Assembly: GCF_041080865.1 (NCBI RefSeq)
Contig: NZ_CP160906.1
Coordinates: forward strand, 3,526,787 to 3,590,786
Source: Psychromonas sp. MME1
GTDB lineage: Bacteria; Pseudomonadota; Gammaproteobacteria; Enterobacterales; Psychromonadaceae
DNA length: 64,000 nt
Reading direction: 5' to 3'
The position numbers and the translations under genes are program-made. Under the pieces are notes generated by a model. It did no database searches, had not been told where the DNA came from, and saw only the letters and a program-made list of their open reading frames with translations. Positions 11,228 to 20,229 of the stretch are shown piece after piece; position 1 is the stretch's first letter; the number at the start of each line of letters is the position of its first letter.

Positions 11228-12403
11228 ATGGCTTGGAACGAACCGGGAAAAGATAAAGATCAAGACCCGTGGAAAAATGATGAGAAGAATAAAGATCAGG
11301 GTCCCCCTGACCTTGATGTGGTTTTCAAAAAGTTAGGTGATACTCTGGGGGGATTATTTGGTAAAAAACCACCGACTAGAGGTGGTCAAAGTGGTGGGGG
11401 TAAGTTTCTTGCTATTGCTATTGCCGCTGTACTGTCGGTCGTTTGGTTTGCTAGCGGCTGGTATACCATCCAAGAATCTGATCGAGGTGTTGTACTACGT
11501 TTTGGTGCTTATCATTCTCAAGTAGAGCCTGGTTTGCATTGGAACCCTAAATTTATTGATAACGTTATTCCCATTAATGTTGAAGCATTTCGTACCATGC
11601 CAACCAGCGGTTTCATGTTGACTGAAGACGAAAATATTGTACAAGTATCTATGGAAGTTCAATATCGCATCATCGCACCGGAAAAATACCTATTTAGTGT
11701 AACTAATGCGGATAATAGCTTATTGCAAGCACTTGATAGCGCATTACGTTTTGTTGTTGGTCATTCAAGCATGGATGATACATTAACGACAGGTCGTGAA
11801 GTGGTTCGTCAAGAGACTTGGGAAGGATTAGATAATATCATTGCTCCGTATGATATGGGCATTGAAATTGTTGATGTGAATTTGCAACAAACGCGTCCAC
11901 CCGAGCAGGTTAAAGATGCCTTTGATGATGCGATTGCAGCACAAGAGGATGAAGAGCGTTTCATTCGTGAAGCTGAAGCTTACGAAAGAGAAAGGGAGCC
12001 TATCGCGCGTGGTCAAGTTAAACGTATTGAACAGCAAGCTGAGGCTTATAAACAGGGGATTATTTTAAAAGCGCAAGGTGATGTTGCTAAATTTAATAAA
12101 TTATTACCTGAATATAAAATAAACCCACAGGTAACCCGTCAACGTTTATACCTTGAAGCAATGGAGTCCGTGTTGGAAAATAGCTCTAAAGTATTAATTG
12201 ATAATAATTCAGGTGGCAATTTGACCTTTTTACCACTTGATAAATTAATGACTAATAGTGGTGCTAGCACAGTCAAACAAAAAGTCGTTTCAGAAATAGA
12301 AACTCGTTCTCGAGCAGATGAAAAAGCTGGCTTAGATGAGCGTTCTTCATCAAAAGATAGTCGCCTACATAACAGTAGCCGTAGCACGGGGAGAGAATAC
12401 TAA
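11228..12403 (+). CDS. hflK: FtsH protease modulator HflK
   Basis: HflK forms with HflC the large membrane SPFH/prohibitin complex that controls access to the FtsH protease. It has the family's Gly/Asp-rich N-terminus (MAWNEPGKDKDQDPW), one membrane segment near residues 60-80 facing the periplasm, and an SPFH domain with long coiled coil (about 95-330). The ATG at 11228 has GGGAG upstream; the longer open frame from 11150 has no support. The length is 391 residues. Its stop overlaps the hflC start by one base. Confidence 0.95.
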   Translation: MAWNEPGKDKDQDPWKNDEKNKDQGPPDLDVVFKKLGDTLGGLFGKKPPTRGGQSGGGKFLAIAIAAVLSVVWFASGWYTIQESDRGVVLRFGAYHSQVEPGLHWNPKFIDNVIPINVEAFRTMPTSGFMLTEDENIVQVSMEVQYRIIAPEKYLFSVTNADNSLLQALDSALRFVVGHSSMDDTLTTGREVVRQETWEGLDNIIAPYDMGIEIVDVNLQQTRPPEQVKDAFDDAIAAQEDEERFIREAEAYEREREPIARGQVKRIEQQAEAYKQGIILKAQGDVAKFNKLLPEYKINPQVTRQRLYLEAMESVLENSSKVLIDNNSGGNLTFLPLDKLMTNSGASTVKQKVVSEIETRSRADEKAGLDERSSSKDSRLHNSSRSTGREY

Positions 12404-13269
12404 TGAATAAATTATTAATACTACCTGTTTTGCTCGTTTTAGGCTTTCTTAGTAGTGCGTTTGTTGTATCTGAAGGTCACCACGGTATCGTAATGCAATT
12501 TAGCAAAGTGAAACGTGATGCTGAAGGTGTGCCACTGGTTTTTGCACCTGGATTACATTTTAAAGTCCCTTTCATTGATTCAGTAAGAACTATGGATACG
12601 CGTATCCAAACACTTGACGATCAAGCTGACCGTTTTGTTACTTCTGAGAAAAAAGATCTGATTATTGACTCCTATGTAAAATGGCAAATTGAAGATCTTG
12701 CTGTTTATTACTTAGCAACAGGCGGCAATAAATTACAGGCAGAAGCATTGTTAAAACGTAAAATTAACAATGGATTGCGTAATGAAATTGGTTCTCATAC
12801 CATTAAAGATATTGTCTCTGGTAAGCGTGGTGAAGTGATGGAAACAGCGCTTAAGCGCATGGCTCGCTCAAGTGAACTTGGTATTAAAGTTGTTGATGTA
12901 CGAATTAAAAAAATCAACTTACCAGAAGAGGTAAGCTCGAGTATTTATAAACGTATGCGTGCTGAGCGACTCGCGGTGGCAAAAGAGCACCGTTCACAAG
13001 GACAAGAAAAATCTGAGGTGATCCGTGCTAATATTGACCGTAAAGTATCTGTCATGTTATCGCAGGCAAATAAAGAGGCGGCTGAAATACGGGGTAATGG
13101 AGATGCTATTTCTTCTAAAATTTACGCAGAATCTTACCAACAAGACGCAGAATTTTTTGCTTTTCTTCGTAGCATGGAAGCCTATAAAAAGAGTTTTGCT
13201 AGTAAAGATGACGTGATGGTGTTAAGTCCTGACTCTGACTTCTTTAAATATATGAATCAGCAGAAATAG
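12403..13269 (+). CDS. hflC: FtsH protease modulator HflC
   Basis: This is the partner of HflK in the membrane SPFH complex around FtsH. It has an N-terminal signal-anchor (LLILPVLLVLGFLSSAFVV), an SPFH domain from about residue 22, and the coiled-coil region with RMRAERLAVAKEHRSQG and the C-terminal VLSPDSDFFKYM typical of HflC. The 288 residues compare with 334 in E. coli, a common shorter form in marine relatives. It is translationally coupled to hflK and is the last gene of the series, followed by a strong terminator. Confidence 0.95.
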   Translation: MNKLLILPVLLVLGFLSSAFVVSEGHHGIVMQFSKVKRDAEGVPLVFAPGLHFKVPFIDSVRTMDTRIQTLDDQADRFVTSEKKDLIIDSYVKWQIEDLAVYYLATGGNKLQAEALLKRKINNGLRNEIGSHTIKDIVSGKRGEVMETALKRMARSSELGIKVVDVRIKKINLPEEVSSSIYKRMRAERLAVAKEHRSQGQEKSEVIRANIDRKVSVMLSQANKEAAEIRGNGDAISSKIYAESYQQDAEFFAFLRSMEAYKKSFASKDDVMVLSPDSDFFKYMNQQK

Positions 13270-13292
13270 AACCCATTTTTTGTTGATAAAAG

Positions 13293-13328
13293 GCCCTGTG
13301 TTATATCGATGACATGGGGCTTTTTTTT
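13293..13328 (+). terminator. Rho-independent terminator after hflC
   Basis: GCCCTGTGT can pair with ACATGGGGC (two G-T wobbles) in a nine-pair stem, followed by eight T at 13321-13328. It ends the hfq-hflX-hflK-hflC transcript 24 bases after the hflC stop. Confidence 0.85.
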
Positions 13329-13535
13329 GATTCATAATTAGTTATTAAAATAACTGAAAGTTTATATTTCACTTGCAACTCTGATCACTGAGCTCAGCTA
13401 TGTAGCCATCGTAATGGGGGAAAGGTGAAAGTGTCCTATTGCTTGGATCAAATTAACGATAATTACCATTGTTTATGATAAGTGAGATAATAGGCCTTAT
13501 GATTGCTAAACTGTTGTATTTTTATTTGTGATCTA

Positions 13536-13632
13536 TATGCCCATGATACTTCAAGATACAGAGTCAGCAAGGAAAAATAGTACCGAGATGCTAAGCAAAT
13601 AATTGAAGTATAGTTATTCTACATCGAGATTT
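13536..13632 (+). repeat. Family-A dispersed repeat, copy 1
   Basis: The left end is TATGCCCATGATACTTCAAG, followed by a degenerate shared interior (GTCAGCAAGG..., CCGAGATG) and the right part CTACATCGAGATTTT. It shares its left 58 bp with the copy at 43820-43879 (opposite strand) and its left end with the copies at 24611 and 42557; the right part resembles that of 42557. Confidence 0.65.
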
Positions 13633-13850
13633 TGTATAAAAGGGTAAGCCTAAATAGAAAAAGGGCGCATTGATAGCAAAAGTTAATAAAAGTAGTCGTT
13701 ATGTTAGATATCCATCCTATTGTATTTATCCTAAGTTTTAGCTTTATTTTAGCCTTACTTCGTATTGTTTTTTTGTAGGTAATTACTCTGCCTTTTATAA
13801 TTTGTTAATATCGAACATGGTGTGTATAGGATTAAAAATGTGATCTTTGA

Positions 13851-13864
13851 TGTAAGCGCTTTCT
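13851..13864. promoter_or_regulatory. LacI-family operator candidate, upstream site
   Basis: TGTAAGCGCTTTCT has a perfect AAGCGCTT core with central CG, the form of LacI-family operators. It is almost the exact reverse complement of TGAAAGCGCTTACA at 14009-14022, inside the first codons of the porin gene, 158 bp away. Two sites flanking a promoter would allow looping repression. The cognate regulator is not in this window. Confidence 0.4.
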
Positions 13865-13869
13865 TATGT

Positions 13870-13885
13870 GTTGATTTACTTCACA
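13870..13885. promoter_or_regulatory. Possible CRP-binding site upstream of the lamB-like gene
   Basis: GTTGA-TTTACT-TCACA has a perfect right half-site and a weak left half of the CRP palindrome TGTGA-N6-TCACA. It lies 117 bp before the porin start, in a setting (maltoporin family) that is often under cAMP-CRP control. The single-site match is modest. Confidence 0.3.
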
Positions 13886-14001
13886 GAAAAGTCAGTAATT
13901 AATCTATATTATCTTTGTTAATTATTGATAAATGGTAGTTTATTATTAATTAGTTTAACTAAAAAGTAACATTGACAATTATATTATATGGAAATTACAC
14001 T

Positions 14002-15267
14002 ATGAAAATGAAAGCGCTTACAATTGCTGTTGCACTTGCGTGTACTGCAACTTCTGTTACTTCCTTTGCAGGAACTCCAAATTTTTCAGGTTATGGTCGA
14101 TATGCATCAGAAGCTTCTGACGATACTATCTATGGCATTCAAGCTGATAACTCAAAGATAAATGGTGTCGGCCGTTTAGGTAACGAAGGCAACTGGATGG
14201 AGTGGGCACTCTCCCAGGACTTCGTTGTAGATAAAGCAACATTTGACATGAAAGTCATGCTTGACACTCCTGGGTTTGCTACATCGACTACTGCGGAGCA
14301 AAATGAAGATGGCAGCATTAAAATCGATGAAGGCTGGCGTAGCGCAGATGTTCAAGTCAAACAATTCTATGGTGGTGGTAAAGGGATTTTTGAATCGCAA
14401 CCAGAAGCATATGTATGGGGGGGGAAACGCTTCTATGGACGTGAACAAACTGGCTTAAACGATTACTTTATGATGAGTGGCGATGGTGCCGGTGCTGGTG
14501 TTGATAACCTTGATTTTGGTTGGGCTAAATTTGATGCAGGTTGGATCCAAGGTGGTAATGGTGCTCTTAGTTCAAATCAAAATGATGGTAATATCAGTGC
14601 AATTCTATTACATCTACATGATATTAAAGTCGGTGAGAGCGGCAAGTTGAAATTCCGTACTACCTTCGCTGGTTTATCTGGTAATATTGCTGACGATCAA
14701 GATATTAAAAATGATACAGCAATGCAATTCTATACGGGGTATCACCATAGTTTATCAAATGGTTGGTTCCAACTTTCTGCCCGTTATGAAACTGATTCTC
14801 TTGCGTTATCTGGTGCAAATGCAGCGGGTTGGACAATTGGGGGTAACGCAGATCACGAAGCGGCTGGTTATATGTTGTTCTTAAATGGTGCCGTTGACTT
14901 CACCGAAATGGCTTCAATGGAATATGCCGCTGCGTATCTATATACCGATTGTAAAGATGATGAAGGTTGTGGTGATGCAAAATTTGATGATCAAATGGAA
15001 TATAACGCCACGGTACGCCCACAAATTAGTTGGAATGAATATATGGCAACTGCTTTAGAAGCTGGTTATCAATATTCCCAAGTTGATAACTCCGATAATG
15101 ATAGTACTGCTTGGAAAGTGACATTATCACAAAATTTCCAACTAGGTCACTTTATGTGGTCTCGCCCTGTAGTACGCTTCTATGCTGTAACAGGTTCAAC
15201 AAAACATGTTAATAACAAGTCTGATGACACTAATAAGGTTGGGGCAATGGTTGAAGCTTGGTGGTAA
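14002..15267 (+). CDS. lamB: LamB-type maltoporin / carbohydrate-specific outer-membrane porin
   Basis: This is an outer-membrane beta-barrel channel for malto-oligosaccharides or a related sugar. A signal peptide (about residues 1-24, ending TSVTSFA) precedes the mature start GTPNFSGYGRYASEAS. The LamB pattern RLGNEGNWMEWALSQ, the motif VWGGKRFYGREQTGLNDYFMM and the C-terminal aromatic residue (VEAWW) identify the family. The length of 421 residues is normal. The ATG at 14002 (or 14008) follows the signal-peptide logic; the open frame extends a little upstream. A second AAGCGCTT operator candidate overlaps codons 3-7. A terminator separates it from malM, which would lower expression of that gene. 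Confidence 0.85.
   Translation: MKMKALTIAVALACTATSVTSFAGTPNFSGYGRYASEASDDTIYGIQADNSKINGVGRLGNEGNWMEWALSQDFVVDKATFDMKVMLDTPGFATSTTAEQNEDGSIKIDEGWRSADVQVKQFYGGGKGIFESQPEAYVWGGKRFYGREQTGLNDYFMMSGDGAGAGVDNLDFGWAKFDAGWIQGGNGALSSNQNDGNISAILLHLHDIKVGESGKLKFRTTFAGLSGNIADDQDIKNDTAMQFYTGYHHSLSNGWFQLSARYETDSLALSGANAAGWTIGGNADHEAAGYMLFLNGAVDFTEMASMEYAAAYLYTDCKDDEGCGDAKFDDQMEYNATVRPQISWNEYMATALEAGYQYSQVDNSDNDSTAWKVTLSQNFQLGHFMWSRPVVRFYAVTGSTKHVNNKSDDTNKVGAMVEAWW
14009..14022. promoter_or_regulatory. LacI-family operator candidate, downstream site in the lamB-like gene
   Basis: TGAAAGCGCTTACA overlaps the start of the coding region and matches the reverse complement of the 13851-13864 site at 13 of 14 positions. 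The AAGCGCTT core occurs elsewhere inside coding regions by chance, so the support comes from the longer match and the position. Confidence 0.35.
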
Positions 15268-15305
15268 GTCGTTTTATCTTCCACTCTAGCTAAAACTTAA
15301 GCTTC

Positions 15306-15337
15306 AAGGGCAACGAATTTAATTCGCTGCCCTTTTT
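15306..15337 (+). terminator. Terminator between the lamB-like and malM-like genes
   Basis: AAGGGCA-CGAATT pairs with AATTCG-TGCCCTT in a long stem followed by TTTTT. It sits 38 bases after the porin stop and just before the malM-like gene, as expected for partial termination that keeps porin mRNA abundant. Confidence 0.8.
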
Positions 15338-15355
15338 AATTTAAAGGATTATATT

Positions 15356-16333
15356 TTGAAAAAGTTAGGGTGTTTTCTCGCAGCAGCATTACTTGCTGGC
15401 TGCTCTTCTAGTGGCGGAGTGTTTGATGTCAATAACCCATTCCGTACTTGGGATTCTCAGTTTTCAGGTCAGCATGAAATTACTGCAAAATTAAGATCTG
15501 GACAGGCACTTCCTGTTGCCTTGAAAAATTTACCATTTCAATTAGCGCCATTGGAAAATACTATTCAAGTTGATATTACAGAGAAGTCACCCGTAGTTAA
15601 TTTTCCTGAGGGAAAATCCTATGTTGCTCCACTCATGTTATCATCGTCATTGAATCAATTTACCTTTGAATTAGAAAGTTTAATTGGACGAAGTGTATTT
15701 GTGCCTAGTGTACTGTTTTTAGATGAAAACTTGCAAAAAGTAGCCCAAATGAATAGTCATGAGTTAATTACTGATGAATACCTGCGGATGAAGCGTGAAT
15801 TTTCAGAGGAATTGGCTACAAAAATCCGTTATATTGTGGTTTACACTCGCAATGAGCTACTGGATAGTAAAACTGAGCTACCAAATCCTCGTAATGATTA
15901 TGACATTGCTTTAGGTATGCAACCTGAAGATATGAAAAAATTCTATGCAAAAAATTCCGCATTAGGTCATTTGAACGTTAAAATTAGCAATGTATTTTTT
16001 GCCGCTCCAGCTGTTTTGCCGACTACTGGTGAAAGTGGTATTAAAAGTGCGGAGCATGATAATGTAACTTTATCAGTGAAGAAAACAGCAATTGATCCTC
16101 TTCCTCAGACTGTTGGTACAAGTGTCGTTGAAAGTAAATCCGATATAGTTGCTCAGCCTACGGCTATACCGACAATATTGCCCGATACCGAAGCCTTTTA
16201 TCTTAAGCAAATCACTATTGCAGTAAAAGAAGATAATCTAGCTCGCGCCTGGAGTTTAGTTGAAGAGGCACAAAGAGCTGGATCAACGAAGGCAAAAGAG
16301 CATTATAAGAAAGAGATTAAAAATTTAAATTAA
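15356..16333 (+). CDS. malM: MalM-like maltose-operon lipoprotein
   Basis: This is a MalM-family periplasmic protein of unknown biochemical role encoded beside maltoporin genes. The start is a TTG at 15356 with AAAGGA upstream. The signal peptide ends in the lipobox LAGC (Cys about residue 16), so it is probably a lipoprotein, unlike soluble E. coli MalM. The conserved core (VFVPSVLFLDENLQKV, RYIVVYTRNELL) spans about residues 50-215. A low-complexity linker and a short alpha-helical C-terminus (AFYLKQITIAVKEDNLARAW) complete 325 residues. Confidence 0.75.
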   Translation: MKKLGCFLAAALLAGCSSSGGVFDVNNPFRTWDSQFSGQHEITAKLRSGQALPVALKNLPFQLAPLENTIQVDITEKSPVVNFPEGKSYVAPLMLSSSLNQFTFELESLIGRSVFVPSVLFLDENLQKVAQMNSHELITDEYLRMKREFSEELATKIRYIVVYTRNELLDSKTELPNPRNDYDIALGMQPEDMKKFYAKNSALGHLNVKISNVFFAAPAVLPTTGESGIKSAEHDNVTLSVKKTAIDPLPQTVGTSVVESKSDIVAQPTAIPTILPDTEAFYLKQITIAVKEDNLARAWSLVEEAQRAGSTKAKEHYKKEIKNLN

Positions 16334-16363
16334 TCTTGTATGTGAATGTAATTTTGGCAATAT

Positions 16364-16393
16364 AACGCGGTACTATTTATTACCGCGTTTTTC
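16364..16393 (+). terminator. Terminator after the malM-like gene
   Basis: A perfect nine-pair stem, AACGCGGTA with TACCGCGTT, has an eight-base loop and is followed by a T-rich stretch. Confidence 0.88.
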
Positions 16394-16627
16394 TTCTTCC
16401 TTTTATCCCTCAGTTTACAGATTAACCTGAATGCACCATATTTTTAATGTTTATGATCTTTTTTGGTGCGTTTCCTTTTGATAATGAATCTTAAATAGAC
16501 TGTTTGTTACTTTAAAATCGTTGTAGGAAATGTTTTGTGCCTGTTGTCTATTTGTAAAATAAATAATTTTATTTCTGGCCTACAAATTGCTATTGTTATG
16601 TTTTACATTATAAATGGAATATTATAA

Positions 16628-18024
16628 ATGCATACAGAAACACACGTTTCCAATCGCTGGTCAAGCAGATACGCATACATATTAGCAGCAACTGGCGCTG
16701 CGGTTGGTTTAGGCAATTTATGGAAGTTTCCCTATATTATGGGCGAAAATGGTGGTGGCGCATTCGTTCTCGTTTATCTACTTTGTATCCTCTTTATCGG
16801 TATCCCCGTGATGATGGCCGAAGTGGCTATTGGTAAACGTGGTCGCTCTACACCAGCCAATGCTGCTGCGATGGTGTCGGTTGAGTCAGGGCACTCTTCA
16901 CACTGGTCTGTGATAGGCTCAATGGGCGTGTTAGCAGGCTTTTTAATTCTTAGCTTTTATGTGGTTATTGCGGGTTGGGCTGCTGCCTATGTTTTATATG
17001 CGGGTACTGGTGAATTTAGTGCCGCTGCTGCCAATAGCACGACACATGCAGAAGCTATCGGCACGCTTTTTGGTAATCTAGTTAGCAGTATTCCACAACT
17101 GCTTATTTGGACGACATTAACGGTGGTTGCCGTTGTTTATGTTATATCAAAAGGTGTTAAAGATGGTCTAGAAACAGCGGTAACTTACTTAATGCCTGCA
17201 CTGTTAGTACTGCTTATTTGTATTATGTGCTATTCCGCGATTGTCGGTGATTTTGCATCTGCCTTTGCTTTTATGTTTGATGTCGACTTTTCTAAGCTAA
17301 CGATCAAAGGTGTATTAGTCGCACTGGGACATGCATTTTTCACGTTAAGTTTGGCCTCAGGTATTATGATGGTTTATGGTGCATATTTACCCGAAGGTGT
17401 CTCTATCGCTAAAACATCAATTATGATAGCTATAGCAGATACGGTTGTGGCATTGATTGCTGGTCTCGCTATTTACCCAATTGTTTTTGCACATGGTCTA
17501 GAGCCAAGTGTGGTCCGGGTCTATTGTTCCAGTCGTTACCAATCGCGTTTGGCTCTATGCCAATGGGTGATTTTGTTGGAACATTATTCTTTATCATGGT
17601 GGTCTTCGCGGCCTTTACATCGGCAATTGCATTACTGGAGTCTGCTGCGGCATACTTAGTAGAGCGCCAAGGTTTAACACGTGTTAAAGCTGCGATTATT
17701 GCTGGTAGTGGCATTTGGCTATTGAGTTTGGGTACGATTGGCTCATTAGCAGGAAGTGAATGGGCGCAAATTAATTTTGGTTTCATGGGCGGTAATATTT
17801 TTGATGCCCTTGATTATTTAACGGCGAATATATTGTTACCGCTAGGTGGGTTATTGATATCGGTATTTGCGGGTTGGATAATTAAAACTGAAGTTGTTAA
17901 AAGCGAGTTTAGTTTAGCGCCGTGGCAATTTAGTCTAGTCATGGTATTACTGCGTTTTGTTGCACCATTAGGTATTTTATTTGTCTTTGCTAATTCAGTG
18001 GGTGTGCTAGATTTTATCAGCTAG
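16628..18024 (+). CDS. Sodium-dependent transporter of the NSS (neurotransmitter:sodium symporter) family, frameshifted
   Basis: This is an inner-membrane sodium-coupled uptake system for an amino acid or related amine. The N-terminus has the NSS signature WSSRYAYILAATGAAVGLGNLWKFPY, and multiple membrane segments follow. The first frame goes out of register at 17510/17511 (stop at 17659). The family sequence GPGLLFQSLPIAFGSMP continues in the next frame to 18024. Adding one base there gives about 465 residues, normal for bacterial NSS proteins. The substrate cannot be read from sequence. Terminators on both sides make it a single-gene unit. Confidence 0.88.
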
Positions 18025-18054
18025 CCTGTGGTAACCATTAGTTATGTAATGACA

Positions 18055-18082
18055 AAGCCGCTTCAATTGAAGCGGCTTTTTT
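18055..18082 (+). terminator. Terminator after the NSS transporter gene
   Basis: AAGCCGCTTCAATTGAAGCGGCTT is a perfect palindrome forming a strong hairpin, followed by TTTTTT. Confidence 0.9.
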
Positions 18083-18105
18083 AATAACAGGATAAATAGA
18101 AGTCA

Positions 18106-18717
18106 ATGTCTAAACGAATAAATGCTGATCAGCATTCCTATTTTGAAGATTTTCAAGCGATTGTGATTGCGACTTTATTGGTTGCATTAGGGATTAATTT
18201 TTTTAATAGCGCCGGCTTACTCCTTGGTGGTACAGCAGGCCTTGCTTTTTTAGGGCAATACGCATCAGAGTATAGTTTCAGTGTCATATTCTTTGCGATT
18301 AACCTTCCCTTTTATTATCTTTCTTATTGTCAACTGGGAAGAAATTTTACAATAAAAACATTTATATCAGTTTTGTTACTCTCTATTTTTGTCGAGTTTA
18401 CCTCTGCCATGTTACAGTTTACTTTATTAAATTCAGTATATGCTGCGATTATGGGCGGGTTGTTGATTGGTTCAGGCTTACTCATGTTATTCCGTCACCA
18501 AGCAAGTTTAGGCGGTTTGAATATATTGGCACAATACTTATCTGCGAAGTATGGAATTTCCATCGGTAAATTTCAAATGGGGGTAGATTGCATGGTGGTT
18601 TTTCTTGCCATTTTTATTGTTGATTGGATGTCGATACTCTTATCAATAGTCGCTGCTGTATCTTTGAATTTAATCTTACTTGTGAATCATAAACCAGGAC
18701 GTTATAGCGGAAAATAA
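18106..18717 (+). CDS. YitT-family inner-membrane protein
   Basis: An integral membrane protein of 203 residues with about five or six hydrophobic segments. It has the YitT-like (DUF161) features LLLGGTAGLAFL near residue 38 and a short C-terminal cytoplasmic tail, and lacks the DUF2179 domain found in longer members. The family is linked to small-molecule or cation transport in some genomes, but the function is not established. The ATG at 18106 follows a terminator by 24 bases. Confidence 0.7.
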   Translation: MSKRINADQHSYFEDFQAIVIATLLVALGINFFNSAGLLLGGTAGLAFLGQYASEYSFSVIFFAINLPFYYLSYCQLGRNFTIKTFISVLLLSIFVEFTSAMLQFTLLNSVYAAIMGGLLIGSGLLMLFRHQASLGGLNILAQYLSAKYGISIGKFQMGVDCMVVFLAIFIVDWMSILLSIVAAVSLNLILLVNHKPGRYSGK

Positions 18718-18852
18718 TAAATTTCCCTAATTTTGCGGCTATATTCATAATAATGTAAAACCATTTTTTCATCTATATTTAACTGATTATTCGTTATATA
18801 TTACAAAACTGTAACATTTAGCTTACTGATTATAATAAAAAAGGACTCATTT

Positions 18853-20199
18853 ATGTCGATCGAATTAATATCAGTTTACCTTGATAAAATTAATATTAAA
18901 TTAGAAGAAAATACTGATTTAAATGAGCTTATTCAAGAGATCACCGATGAACTGCAACCTGAACAGATTGCTGTTTTATTAGAATCATTTCCATTAGTAA
19001 TACGAGAAAAAATTTGGCAATCCTTTAGTTTAGAAACTCGCCAAGATATTTTTGTGGAAATGAAAACTGAGTCTAGACAACTGCTTTTAAATAGCTTTGA
19101 TGATGAGTATTGTTTTCCTTTATTTGAAAAACTAGATGCTACTTGCCTTTTGGATTTATCTGAAAGCCTTAATGATCGATTTATAAATTACGCTATTAAA
19201 AATATGACTGCAAAGCAACGCAGTTTATATAAAAAAGCACAGGATTACTCCGTTGACGAAGTTGGGCATTGGCAGAATTTTCAGGATATTCAAATCCCTA
19301 AAAAGTTGAAAGTCTCATCGGCAAGAAAAATTTGTTCAGTGAATTTACCTGTTTTAACAGAGGTTGCTTATATTGTCGACGCTGACTCTGTTTTAATTGG
19401 TGATATAGCGATTAATCAGCTACTCAGTGCAGATCCCGACAGTAACATAACGGATCTTATGAACAGTGATTTTGAGGTTCTTAAAAGTAGCGATGATATC
19501 GATGATGCTGTCGATAAAATTATTTTTTCAGGTAAATCGGCTTTAGCGGTGATAGATGAGAATGGTTGTTTAACTGGACGCTTAGATCTGCATTTTGCTT
19601 ATAAATATAAAGAACAAAAGAATGAGGATCTGATCACGCAAGCTGCGGGTTTAAATAACGAGGAAGATCTTTTTGGTAGTATTTGGTTAAGTAGTAAAAA
19701 CAGGGCGGTTTGGCTTGGCATTAATTTGGCAACTGCCTTTTTGGCTTCATGGTTTATCGGTTTATTTGAAGCTACGATTCAACAAGTTGTCGCGTTAGCT
19801 GTGCTTATGCCGATTGTGGCCTCGATGGGGGGGATCACCGGAAGTCAAACGATCACAATTATAATTCGAGGTTTAGCGTTAGGGCAGATCACAAACAGCA
19901 ATCGAAAAGATATTGTTAATAAAGAGTTAAAAGTTGGTGCTATTAATGGCGTATTATGGGCAATGGTGATTGGTATTATTACCTATCTATGGTTCGATCA
20001 ATTTCTACTTTCATTAACTATCTTTCTGGCGATTTTAGGCAATATCATCATCGCCTCTTTATCGGGGGTTTGGGTGCCTTGGGTGTTAGATAAATTCAAA
20101 ATTGATCCCGCTTTATCGGGCGCCGTGATATTAACCACTATTACGGATGTGTTTGGTTTTATTGCATTTCTCGGTCTAGGTACATTATTTTTAATTTAA
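18853..20199 (+). CDS. mgtE: Magnesium transporter MgtE
   Basis: MgtE is a magnesium channel gated by its own cytoplasmic domains. The order fits: an N-domain (about residues 5-130), a CBS pair (about 140-265) and five membrane segments (about 285-448) containing the pore motif MGGITGSQTITIIIRGLALG. The length of 448 is normal. The Asn of the usual GGNTGSQ signature is Ile here, a small departure in the pore helix. A ZntB/CorA-type divalent-cation transporter gene follows after 30 bases and is probably cotranscribed. Confidence 0.92.
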   Translation: MSIELISVYLDKINIKLEENTDLNELIQEITDELQPEQIAVLLESFPLVIREKIWQSFSLETRQDIFVEMKTESRQLLLNSFDDEYCFPLFEKLDATCLLDLSESLNDRFINYAIKNMTAKQRSLYKKAQDYSVDEVGHWQNFQDIQIPKKLKVSSARKICSVNLPVLTEVAYIVDADSVLIGDIAINQLLSADPDSNITDLMNSDFEVLKSSDDIDDAVDKIIFSGKSALAVIDENGCLTGRLDLHFAYKYKEQKNEDLITQAAGLNNEEDLFGSIWLSSKNRAVWLGINLATAFLASWFIGLFEATIQQVVALAVLMPIVASMGGITGSQTITIIIRGLALGQITNSNRKDIVNKELKVGAINGVLWAMVIGIITYLWFDQFLLSLTIFLAILGNIIIASLSGVWVPWVLDKFKIDPALSGAVILTTITDVFGFIAFLGLGTLFLI

Positions 20200-20229
20200 T
20201 CGCTATCAGCATAAAATAGGTGAGTTGTC

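Larger units (their letters stand above)
13329..14001. other. Long intergenic region upstream of the lamB-like gene
   Basis: This 673-bp stretch holds one family-A repeat (13536-13632), a possible 25-codon hydrophobic ORF (13701-13778), a LacI-family operator candidate (13851-13864) and a CRP-like site (13870-13885). The remainder is AT-rich and unassigned. Its length and the sites suggest complex control of the porin operon. Confidence 0.6.

Noticed and set aside
17469..17786. Minus-strand ORF of 105 codons opposite the NSS transporter
   Set aside because: It lies wholly antisense to a conserved membrane-protein gene and has no family-like sequence; it is a shadow frame.
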